Positions 1-6,611 of a DNA stretch of 6,712 nucleotides are shown here, piece by piece. The notes below the pieces were generated by a model. The model made no database searches. It was not told where the DNA came from and was given only the letters and a program-made list of their open reading frames with translations. The stretch covers positions 1-6,712 of the forward strand of contig SBBK01000116.1 of the NCBI GenBank assembly GCA_005240025.1, in the 5' to 3' direction. The position numbers and the translations under genes were made by a program. Within the stretch, counting starts at the first letter, position 1, and each line of letters opens with the position of its first letter. Origin of the DNA: an archaeon. Lineage in GTDB: Archaea; Thermoproteota; Nitrososphaeria; Nitrososphaerales; Nitrosopumilaceae.

Positions 1-189
1 GGTGGAACGTTTATGTTAACATTTTCAAAAACTGGTCATTGGCATACTATCTTGCTACTTCCGCAAATCATTATTAATAATCATGCTCATCATAATACTC
101 ATCATAATACTAACTACGCCAATGCGCTAATATATCGCAAATACAATTTACTTTTAGTGGGTGCATGGTCTAACGTGAGCGCTGATTGA
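1..189 (+). CDS. Partial open frame from left edge, possible cupredoxin C-terminal tail
   Basis: Frame 1 is open from the first base to a TGA at 187-189 (62 codons); any start lies outside the window. The first residues (GGTFMLTFSKTGHWH) weakly resemble the strand of cupredoxins that precedes the copper-ligand loop, where a Thr-Gly-Xaa-Trp/Tyr-His pattern is common. The expected Cys/His...His...Met ligands do not follow. Instead there is a hydrophobic stretch and a His-rich tandem repeat (HHNTHHNTN, about residues 30-38). It could be a divergent or decayed tail of a copper protein, an unrelated small protein, or chance: an open frame of this length is uncommon but possible in AT-rich DNA. Frame 3 is also open, to a TAA at 75-77, so the reading frame is not certain. 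The stop overlaps the next gene's TTG start in a TTGA arrangement, which mildly favours a real gene. Confidence 0.33.
   Translation, partial: GGTFMLTFSKTGHWHTILLLPQIIINNHAHHNTHHNTNYANALIYRKYNLLLVGAWSNVSAD
86..111. repeat. 12-bp tandem repeat, two copies
   Basis: The unit CTCATCATAATA occurs at 86-97 and 98-109, followed by the first two bases of a third copy. In frame 1 it encodes His-His-Asn-Thr twice. The 12-bp period keeps the frame, so the repeat can expand or contract without breaking an open frame. It may equally be simple-sequence slippage in noncoding DNA. Confidence 0.85.
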
Positions 190-494
190 CTCTGGAGGAA
201 AAAAATCAAACTGTAAAAAGAAACCGACGAACCAAAAGGAACAAATTAGAAATATACTTTGATGTGCTCTCTGCAATAAATGACGAAGCTGCTTCCGGCG
301 AAGTAAAACCTACACGAATCCAATACCGTTCCAACCTTTCGTACGACAATCTTGTTTTTTATCTTCAAGAACTTGAAACCAAGCAAATGTTGATTCGTGA
401 ACCGATCTCGCTAACGCAGAAAGGTAAAAACTTTCTGGGCGAATATTCCAATGTACGCGAGTTTGTAAAAAAATTAGGTCTGGAATACCTTTGA
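186..494 (+). CDS. Small winged-helix DNA-binding protein (HTH_45-like)
   Basis: A 102-residue cytoplasmic protein with a basic N-terminal arm (residues 8-20, rich in Lys/Arg) and a compact winged helix. Helix 1 spans about 20-32. The PTRIQYRSNLS turn (42-52) and the following helix (52-65) form the helix-turn-helix. The LTQKGK segment (76-81) is the wing end, followed by a C-terminal helix (82-98). The pattern 'K-x-E-I-Y-x-D-V-L...PTRI-x-Y-R-x-N-L...L-T-x-K-G' is typical of the short archaeal HTH_45 proteins that are numerous in Nitrososphaerota, mostly of unknown target. The TTG at 186 is the only usable start: an in-frame TGA lies directly before it and no ATG, GTG or TTG follows before the domain. 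A GGAGG at 194-198 lies inside the gene and serves no in-frame start. No effector or ligand domain is present. It converges on the histidine kinase gene ending at 530. DNA binding is a family inference; the target is unknown. Confidence 0.85.
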   Translation: MTLEEKNQTVKRNRRTKRNKLEIYFDVLSAINDEAASGEVKPTRIQYRSNLSYDNLVFYLQELETKQMLIREPISLTQKGKNFLGEYSNVREFVKKLGLEYL

Positions 495-529
495 AACAAT
501 AACTCTCAAACTGCTCAAAACATTGCCAG

Positions 530-2884
530 TTAACTCTGATCGGGCGCTTTTGTCACCGGTAGTACAATATGGATTTCTGTCCCGGTGCCTGGACCATCTG
601 ATTCTGCCCAAATCTTTCCATCATGGGCCTCGATGATTCCCCGGCACACTGCAAGACCAAGTCCAGTTCCACTGTGTTCCCTTGTGGATCCAGTCTGAAT
701 CTGATAAAACTTGACAAAGAGTTTGTCAAGCTTATCTTTCGCTATTCCGATGCCGTTGTCTTTTACTATCACCTTTATCACACCATCTGCAAGTTGGTGT
801 ATGATTTTGATCTTGCCTATTTCACTTGGACAAAAATCAAGCGAGTTTGAAATAAGGTTGGTTAGAACCTGCTCAATTCTAACCCTGTCACACAAACACA
901 TGATATTCTGTGTCGCATCACAAGAAAGCACAATCCCTTTTCTGGCTGCCGTAGGCCCCATCTTTGTTATGACACTTTTTATTATCTCTGTGATGTTAAA
1001 TAGCCCCTTTTCCAACTTTAGCTGGCCAAGTTCTATCTTTTGGACATCAAGCAGATCCGAAACTATTTTTCTGAGCAACACCGCACTGGACTTTATAATC
1101 TCGAGCCTTTTTTTCTGTTCATCGTTTATACTGCCTACTTTTTGGGCAAGCAAAAGATCAATATAGCTTATAATTGGAACAAGGGGGGTCTTTAGTTCGT
1201 GCGTTATCATGGCAACGAACTCATCTTTTGAGTTGCCAAGCTTTACGAGTTTCTCAAGCTGCCCTCTGATCTTTTTTTCACTTTCCTCTAGTTTTCTTCG
1301 TGATTCATAAATCTCCGTAATATCTCTGATGGTGGTATTTGAGCCAATTAATTTACCGCCCGAATCGTATATGCTGTTTGCGGAAACAAGACCCAAAAAT
1401 ATACTACCGTCTTTTCGCTTCAACCAGATCTGTTGGTTTTCTACGACACCCATCTTTTTCCATTCTTCCAACATCACACGTAAATTCTCAAGATTGTCCT
1501 TATCTACAAAATCAAAAACGTGCCTTCCGATAACCTCATCTTTTACGTATCCGAAATGTTCTGCATATGCCTTGTTGCAATCAATAATGACCCCTTCCGT
1601 ATTTATCGTCCTAAAAAGATCGAGCGATCCATCATAAATGCCTCTGTATTTTGATTCACTTTCCGTCATCCGGTCAAGAGCATTTTTGAGATCAACTACA
1701 AGCAGATCTGCAGTTGCCCTCAACTCAGATTCCTTTTTTAGTAGTTTTTGATTTTCCGAAATCTGTACTTTCAAACTGTCTTGTTCTAGTTCAAGCTCGT
1801 GCGTTCTCTTCTTTACGAGAAACACCAAATTCTTGTTGATGAAGAGTGCAATAACTGAAAGGGATGAAAGGGCTCCAATTATAACATAGATATCAAAGTT
1901 TGGTACATAGATACCTCGCTCTGTGAGGTTCATGCCAAGTTTGATAAAAAACAATGTGGCTGTAATGACTGAAATCACTGATGCCGGTATGATGAACTTG
2001 ATTGTTGGTTCAAAATCAACCGTGTTTATGATTTTGCCCTTTTCTAGATATACATGGTTCGTAAAGACGTCTTTCTTGCCAAGCGGCCTGTACTTTAAAA
2101 TGCCAAACGTCAGAACGACATAACCAAATAACCAACCGGCATCAAATAGACTTGCTGTGGCATACGTCTCTGGCATAAACAGAAAAGTAGTGTCAGATAC
2201 ACTGAAACAAATTGCTGAAAAAAGGATTGATATCAAGAAGGCGATGTTTTTTTTGCGATACAATGCAAGCATCGCAGTAAGTGTAGTAAATAGAATGACA
2301 GAATCTCCAATCGGATACGCAAGGCCAGTTATAAGTTCAACCGGGGCAAGATTTGAATTCAGCAGGTATGCTCCAACCAGCGTCGGAATCATAAACGCAT
2401 TGGCAATTATTGCACAAAACATCTTGATGGTCTTAGGAGTGGTCTTTCTTATCGGCTTTAGATAAATATGTAAAAACCAAATTAGTGACGCATAGCTACC
2501 AATGCGTAGCAAATCCGCCTCTAAAGGGAAGGATTTGACCAACAAAATTTCCTCATAAATTAACCACAGTATCTCTGCACTTGTTGCTAAAACTCCAACT
2601 GCTATCAAGAGATAGTGCCTGTTTTCAAAAATTGACTCTTTGCCCCAGTATGCCAGTTTTGCCGCAAAAAATGTAAAAGATGCTGGTATTACAAGAAAAT
2701 ACACTGCCGAAATCGTGGCCTGAAGTCTCTGGTCTATATTGGAGGCAACATACAGTGAAACGGCTGTAAGTACTAGTGCAGAAAGCAGATATTTTTGTTT
2801 AGTGATATGTGTGGAAAGATGATGCTTTTGATTCTGTAGCGTAATGTTTGCAAAATTTTTGTATTTTTTTAGAACCGGCCTCAC
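530..2884 (-). CDS. Ten-helix membrane sensor histidine kinase with PAS domain
   Basis: A 784-residue kinase. Ten predicted membrane helices lie at about 31-49, 54-79, 89-114, 124-143, 152-175, 180-209, 214-237, 247-264, 295-319 and 330-357. Positive charges fall in the even-numbered loops, so both ends should be cytoplasmic. A coiled coil (358-408) leads to a PAS domain (about 409-523), a second short coil (524-552), then the kinase core: H-box with phospho-acceptor H562 (THELKTP), N-box N676/N680, G1 box DNGIGI (709-714), F-box near 722-728, G2 box GTGLGLA (739-745) and a G3-like GTGTE. All catalytic motifs look intact, so it should autophosphorylate. The signal is unknown. The GTG start overlaps the upstream protease stop as GTGA (2881-2884), and no other start fits nearby, so the two proteins are probably translationally coupled. 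No response regulator is present in the window. A conserved-looking membrane module with acidic residues (D194, D231, D248) may be the input; PAS may add a cytosolic one. Confidence 0.93.
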   Translation of the reverse strand: MRPVLKKYKNFANITLQNQKHHLSTHITKQKYLLSALVLTAVSLYVASNIDQRLQATISAVYFLVIPASFTFFAAKLAYWGKESIFENRHYLLIAVGVLATSAEILWLIYEEILLVKSFPLEADLLRIGSYASLIWFLHIYLKPIRKTTPKTIKMFCAIIANAFMIPTLVGAYLLNSNLAPVELITGLAYPIGDSVILFTTLTAMLALYRKKNIAFLISILFSAICFSVSDTTFLFMPETYATASLFDAGWLFGYVVLTFGILKYRPLGKKDVFTNHVYLEKGKIINTVDFEPTIKFIIPASVISVITATLFFIKLGMNLTERGIYVPNFDIYVIIGALSSLSVIALFINKNLVFLVKKRTHELELEQDSLKVQISENQKLLKKESELRATADLLVVDLKNALDRMTESESKYRGIYDGSLDLFRTINTEGVIIDCNKAYAEHFGYVKDEVIGRHVFDFVDKDNLENLRVMLEEWKKMGVVENQQIWLKRKDGSIFLGLVSANSIYDSGGKLIGSNTTIRDITEIYESRRKLEESEKKIRGQLEKLVKLGNSKDEFVAMITHELKTPLVPIISYIDLLLAQKVGSINDEQKKRLEIIKSSAVLLRKIVSDLLDVQKIELGQLKLEKGLFNITEIIKSVITKMGPTAARKGIVLSCDATQNIMCLCDRVRIEQVLTNLISNSLDFCPSEIGKIKIIHQLADGVIKVIVKDNGIGIAKDKLDKLFVKFYQIQTGSTREHSGTGLGLAVCRGIIEAHDGKIWAESDGPGTGTEIHIVLPVTKAPDQS

Positions 2885-3711
2885 TTCTTACACACGATTC
2901 CACTTTCTTTACTTCCGTCATAGAGGGCACTCAGAGTATCAATGTCACAATCCGAAATGAATGGATATGCTGTCTGAATTATGGGCGCCATGAGGTCTTC
3001 TGGTGCCGTGGAATGCGCAAGTCCTAAGACGTGTCCAAATTCGTGGCGTGTAATTGTGCCTAGCTCAACCTCGGAAAGCCTGTCTGCCTCATATATTGTG
3101 ATGCTGGCTCTCAGTATGTGGTTTTCATCAGTGATTGCTGTGGTATATCCTGTATACCCATCTGAATTTCTAAGACTGGTGAGTATTATTGTTATGTCAG
3201 CCTGACCTTTTTTTGAGTCGACAAACTCAAATTCAGTCGGAATGTAGTATTTCGTATCTGTTTGAGCTGCTTTCCTTACTGCACCCTTCCATCCTTTATA
3301 ATACACAGATGATCCGCTCAGTCCTTTGTGTAGGATAGAGTCATCAATCTCAACTGTCTCTGTAGAATCTATGGAGTTTTTTATCGCACTGATTTTTTCA
3401 GCTGAAACATAGGCATCATTTACTATCTGAATTTGCAAAACTCTTCCCTCAACCAAATCCCATGACAGCCATGTGTTTGTGATGTCGCCACGCAAATTCT
3501 GTATCACGAAGGCAGATTTGAGCGGCAAGTTTTGTGATTCATTCTGCACGTTTTGCCCAAAAAAAACTATCGACGATACAAATGGAATTACAAGCAGTAG
3601 CAGGCAAATCTTCCTTTCAGTTTTTTGTGCTATGATATTTTTTGTTTTTATCTTTGAAAAAACTTGGCGATATTTTTTCTCGAGTAATTGCGGCATTGAG
3701 AACCCATACAT
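2881..3711 (-). CDS. Membrane-anchored matrixin-like zinc metalloprotease
   Basis: A metzincin-type protease, 276 residues from the ATG at 3711 or 271 from the ATG at 3696. A basic N-terminus (11-34) precedes one hydrophobic helix (about 35-53), which should act as a signal anchor with the rest outside the membrane; there is no clear cleavage site or lipobox. The zinc site is HEFGHVLGLAH (223-233), with H223, H227 and H233 as ligands, E224 as catalytic base and the metzincin glycine G230. M241 in the DLM sequence is a good Met-turn. This places it with the matrixins (peptidase M10-like). No cysteine-switch propeptide is seen. C256 and C274 near the C-terminus could form a disulphide outside the cell. 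A TATA element is centred about 27 bases upstream of the second ATG, so the leaderless start at 3696 is preferred. The stop overlaps the downstream kinase start by four bases. Substrate is unknown; a role tied to the kinase is inference. Confidence 0.9.
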   Translation of the reverse strand: MYGFSMPQLLEKKYRQVFSKIKTKNIIAQKTERKICLLLLVIPFVSSIVFFGQNVQNESQNLPLKSAFVIQNLRGDITNTWLSWDLVEGRVLQIQIVNDAYVSAEKISAIKNSIDSTETVEIDDSILHKGLSGSSVYYKGWKGAVRKAAQTDTKYYIPTEFEFVDSKKGQADITIILTSLRNSDGYTGYTTAITDENHILRASITIYEADRLSEVELGTITRHEFGHVLGLAHSTAPEDLMAPIIQTAYPFISDCDIDTLSALYDGSKESGIVCKK

Positions 3712-3718
3712 AAAAGTG

Positions 3719-3732
3719 AATTAAAAGAGATC
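3719..3732 (-). promoter_or_regulatory. Archaeal TATA-box promoter of the protease-kinase operon
   Basis: On the minus strand the sequence reads TCTCTTTTAATTC, with TTTTAA at 3726-3721. Its centre is about 27 bases before the ATG at 3696. That is the spacing expected for a TATA box and a transcript starting at the initiator codon, and leaderless mRNAs are common in Nitrososphaerota. No Shine-Dalgarno sequence precedes either ATG. The element would drive the protease and, through the overlap, the kinase. Confidence 0.55.
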
Positions 3733-3745
3733 TGCATAATGATGT

Positions 3746-3815
3746 GTGTTCAAATACTAATCAAAATGAGTTGTTGTTAAATTGTTGTTATATATCAATA
3801 TGAATACCTGAACAC
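3746..3815. repeat. Nested direct and inverted repeats upstream of the operon
   Basis: TTGTTGTTA occurs at 3771-3779 and again at 3782-3790, an 11-bp period (about one helical turn). It is flanked by imperfect inverted arms: GTGTTCAAATAC at 3746-3757 and ATACCTGAACAC at 3804-3815. Nine of 12 positions are complementary, including a perfect seven-base outer part. Both repeats share the same centre, between 3780 and 3781. The array sits just upstream of the protease TATA box and could be a regulator site. A chance origin is possible in AT-rich DNA. Confidence 0.5.
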
Positions 3816-3828
3816 AAAACACTGAAAA
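3812..3828 (-). terminator. Possible U-rich terminator after the transporter-kinase gene
   Basis: Roughly 45-60 bases past the TAA of the fusion gene the minus strand reads TTTTCAGTGTTTTGTGT, two T4 runs in a T-rich stretch. Archaeal transcription often ends at such U-rich tracts without a hairpin. The runs are short, so this is only a candidate. Confidence 0.3.
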
Positions 3829-3870
3829 TGATGGTATCAGAATTTATTTCGCATCCAATCATGTTTAGTT

Positions 3871-6540
3871 TTAATTCTTCGGCAACCTGATTGTAAAAAC
3901 GGTCGGAGTTGTTCTGACAGATATGGTGCCGCGATGTTGCTCAACAATTTGTTTACAGCTTGCTAATCCTAATCCGGTACCGCTAATTTTTGTTGTAAAA
4001 AGTGGCTCAAACATCCTTGATAATATGTCGGGAGGAATGGGGGGACCGGAATCCTTGACATCTATGACCACAAAGTTCTTGTACTCTACAGCTCGAATCA
4101 AAATTTCACCATTTCTATTTACCGCATCAATCGCATTTAAGATAAGATTTGTAAGTGCAGATTCTATCTGCGTTTCATTACAGACCAATGAAACATCGGC
4201 GATATCCTTCGTGATGGAAATTGTTGGCGGTATGGAAATCCTTTCAAGCATAGAGTCAATAATATCTGAAAGTGACACTTCCCTCATCTTGGAAGGATAT
4301 GTTCTGATAAAACTCATCACCTCGCCAACCTGTTGCTCAATTTTCTGTGATGCTCGTAACATTCTCTGGCATCTATCCATTTGCAGCGGTGTTGCTGCAT
4401 CTCTTAACAAAATACCAAGATTCAATGTGATCACGGCTAGGGGATTTCTCAAATCATGTGAAATTCTTGCAGCAAGCTCACCTATCATTACAAGCTTTTC
4501 CTGCCGCAATAGCTGTTCTGTCCTTTCTTTGACTATTTGCTGTAGATGGTCACGTTCATTTTTAATCTCATTTGTCTGGAGGCGGACCAACACACTCAAC
4601 TTTTTATTCAATACAAGAACCACCAATCCAAAGCCAACCAAGACTACAATTGTGAAAAAAATGAAGGCATCGATATATTTTGTTTTCAACTCCGGTGATG
4701 AAATAAAGCCGTACGAGAATATTATGGTAAAAATAATCCCACTAAATATCAGTGGTATTGCGGATCTTTTCACAATTTCTAATATTGAATCTCTTGACTC
4801 AAATATTGGTAGTCCAATAACGACGCTAGCAGCACATGACGACCATACTGTTGCAAGCAAAATCCATATCTGAAAAACCACCTCTGTAAAAACAAAATCA
4901 GATAAATACAATGGTAGTGGCCACAGGATGACCAGTACTCCGGAGATGGAAATTGAAATGTTTCTTATCTTCTTGAAATCAAATAAAGTAGCAAACTGCT
5001 CATGTTGTCTCCAGTTAAAGTTTTCAGGCTTTACAATGCTCCCCAAAACTGTAATGACAAACCCTATTGCAAGTGATGCCAGGTTTCCAAAAAGAAGCGG
5101 CATATTCTGAGAAGTCGATTGAATGGAGAGGGGACCGGTTAGGGAAGAAAGACCAAGCCAAACCGAAACGCCGCAAATCAGACCACTTATTGCTGCCAGC
5201 ATAGCTGCACCTCTGTTGGTCTTTTCCCAAAGTAAGGCTAGGGCAATAGGTCCTACCGCGGGGCCAATCAGGATTCCCATGATCAGATAGACATATTGCA
5301 GATTTAGTCCAAACTGAAACAAAAGCATTCCAAGCAGCGTCATTCCAAGTCCTAAAAACACAACAATTTTACGCATTGTTGAGAAAAGTAAATGACTGGG
5401 TGCTGACGGATTCTTGTATCTTTTGTATATGTCATGCGTTATTAGTGAGGCTGAGGCAATAAGCTGGGCCGAACCTGCAGCCGTGACTGCAGAAAATATC
5501 ATAACTATGATCATTATTGCGCCAATCTCGCCAAATAGGGAATGTGCTGAATAGGCAGCCACAAGACCAAGGTTCACCTGTTCTGGTGAGAGTTGTATGC
5601 CTGTTGCGACAGCAGCAATGCCCAGCGTGCTTGCAAGGGTAAATGGGATGGCAAACCATGCCAGGCCACCTATTATGAAACCGGCGGCAGCATCTGTCTT
5701 TTTTGCAGCTATTGTCCTTTGCCAATATGTCTGATCTACAAAAACTGTACCGAAATTTCCAACAATGTTAATTACCCCAAAGACAAGCGCCCCGGTTGAA
5801 GCCAAAGTCAGATAGGAGCCAAACGCGTTTCCGGCAACCGGTCTGAGTGCAGCAGCGTCCACAAGTCTTTCATACATGCCAGATATCCCTCCTATTTGCG
5901 GGTTGTAAAAGTACACCAGCGATACAAAAATAATTAAACCTGTAAACAAAACCACGACATTTAGGTAATCTGCAAAAAATGTTGCGCGCAAACCTCCAAC
6001 AAATGTATAGATTACGATTCCAACCGGCAAAAGCATACAAACGATATAGATATCAATACCGGTCAATGCGTGAATGGCAGCAGCGCCACCAAGAACAAGC
6101 ATTGAAGCCACAATAGTATTTGTCAGCAATGCAAAAAACAAAAATAATTTGTGCGCCTTTGCCCCAAATCTGTTATCAATTATTTGAGCAAAAGTGTATA
6201 CGTTGTTTGTCTTCCTTTTCACCTCAAACGCAAGAATTGAAAAAAGTATCAAAGGAATTGTGGCGCCTGCAGCATACCAAAACGCTCCACCAATGCCATA
6301 CTGGTAGGTAACCGTTGATGATTCCAAGAGTGTCGCAGCCCACACCCAGGCTGAAACTATCGAAGATCCTAGAAGGCCTTTCTTCACTGTTCCGCCAGCA
6401 GTCATATACCATTGCACTGTGTGTTTGACCCCGAGCCACTTTGACTCGGCACGAATCAACAGTGAGACGATCAGCGCAACAACAATTCCAATTCCGACAA
6501 GTATGGCATACCCAAAGTTGGGAGATAAAATAATTTCCAT
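3871..6540 (-). CDS. DUR3-type sodium:solute (urea) symporter fused to a histidine kinase
   Basis: An 889-residue protein. Residues 1 to about 583 match the whole DUR3 urea:cation symporter branch of the SSS family: WAATLLESST (67-76), GGAFWYAAGAT (84-94), GGAAAIHALTGI (151-162), FVGGLRATFFADY (180-192), GNFGTVFVDQTYWQR (261-275) and ASLITHDIYKRY (364-375). The DUR3-typical last two helices (525-543 and 554-578), ending near the ESR at 581-583, are also present, giving about 15 helices. Two more helices follow (592-612 and 623-645), then a coiled coil (650-682) and a kinase core: H695 in SHDLRNP, N-box N798/N802, G1 box from D830, F-box 844-848 and G2 box GTGLGLA (854-860). The G1 box reads GPPI where GxGI is usual (P834). 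The Na2-site pair is A354-A355 rather than Ser/Thr. The ATG at 6540 has an in-frame TGA directly upstream. No urease or receiver gene is in the window. Urea as ligand is a family inference; sensing, transport or both remain open. Confidence 0.92.
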   Translation of the reverse strand: MEIILSPNFGYAILVGIGIVVALIVSLLIRAESKWLGVKHTVQWYMTAGGTVKKGLLGSSIVSAWVWAATLLESSTVTYQYGIGGAFWYAAGATIPLILFSILAFEVKRKTNNVYTFAQIIDNRFGAKAHKLFLFFALLTNTIVASMLVLGGAAAIHALTGIDIYIVCMLLPVGIVIYTFVGGLRATFFADYLNVVVLFTGLIIFVSLVYFYNPQIGGISGMYERLVDAAALRPVAGNAFGSYLTLASTGALVFGVINIVGNFGTVFVDQTYWQRTIAAKKTDAAAGFIIGGLAWFAIPFTLASTLGIAAVATGIQLSPEQVNLGLVAAYSAHSLFGEIGAIMIIVMIFSAVTAAGSAQLIASASLITHDIYKRYKNPSAPSHLLFSTMRKIVVFLGLGMTLLGMLLFQFGLNLQYVYLIMGILIGPAVGPIALALLWEKTNRGAAMLAAISGLICGVSVWLGLSSLTGPLSIQSTSQNMPLLFGNLASLAIGFVITVLGSIVKPENFNWRQHEQFATLFDFKKIRNISISISGVLVILWPLPLYLSDFVFTEVVFQIWILLATVWSSCAASVVIGLPIFESRDSILEIVKRSAIPLIFSGIIFTIIFSYGFISSPELKTKYIDAFIFFTIVVLVGFGLVVLVLNKKLSVLVRLQTNEIKNERDHLQQIVKERTEQLLRQEKLVMIGELAARISHDLRNPLAVITLNLGILLRDAATPLQMDRCQRMLRASQKIEQQVGEVMSFIRTYPSKMREVSLSDIIDSMLERISIPPTISITKDIADVSLVCNETQIESALTNLILNAIDAVNRNGEILIRAVEYKNFVVIDVKDSGPPIPPDILSRMFEPLFTTKISGTGLGLASCKQIVEQHRGTISVRTTPTVFTIRLPKN

Positions 6541-6563
6541 TCAGTCATTTACTCCATAACCAG

Positions 6564-6571
6564 AACCGGTT
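6564..6571. promoter_or_regulatory. Palindrome AACCGGTT before the transporter-kinase
   Basis: A perfect 8-bp palindrome lies 24-31 bases upstream of the start codon. A near copy, AACCGGTG, lies at 6668-6675, about 104 bases further upstream. The pair could be an operator, but short palindromes arise easily by chance. The rest of 6541-6712 shows no convincing gene. Confidence 0.25.
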
Positions 6572-6597
6572 TTGACTGATTGCCAAAATCACAGCCT

Positions 6598-6611
6598 GTA
6601 TCTAAATAACA
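6598..6611 (-). promoter_or_regulatory. Candidate TATA element upstream of the transporter-kinase
   Basis: The minus strand carries GTTATTTAGATAC about 60-70 bases before the ATG, which would give a short leader of roughly 40 bases. A GGAG lies 11 bases before the ATG (6555-6552), a rather long spacing for a ribosome site. Nothing TATA-like lies at the leaderless distance; that place is taken by the palindrome AACCGGTT. Assigned only tentatively. Confidence 0.28.

Noticed and set aside
3..77. Alternative frame 3 reading at the left edge ending in TAA at 75-77
   Set aside because: Short, with no recognisable motif. It cannot be excluded, and is the reason the frame-1 call is kept at low confidence.
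495..529. Terminator between the convergent winged-helix and kinase genes
   Set aside because: The 35-base gap has no hairpin and no strong T-tract on either strand; the transcripts probably overlap.
711..1166. 151-codon plus-strand frame opposite the second kinase
   Set aside because: It is antisense to the catalytic core, low in complexity (Ser/Phe/Leu/Ile rich as expected from reverse complement) and has no domain.
3923..4873. Long open frame of 316 codons on the plus strand opposite the kinase part of the fusion
   Set aside because: It is fully antisense to a kinase domain with clear motifs, and its protein shows no recognisable domain. It is best explained as a codon-bias shadow.
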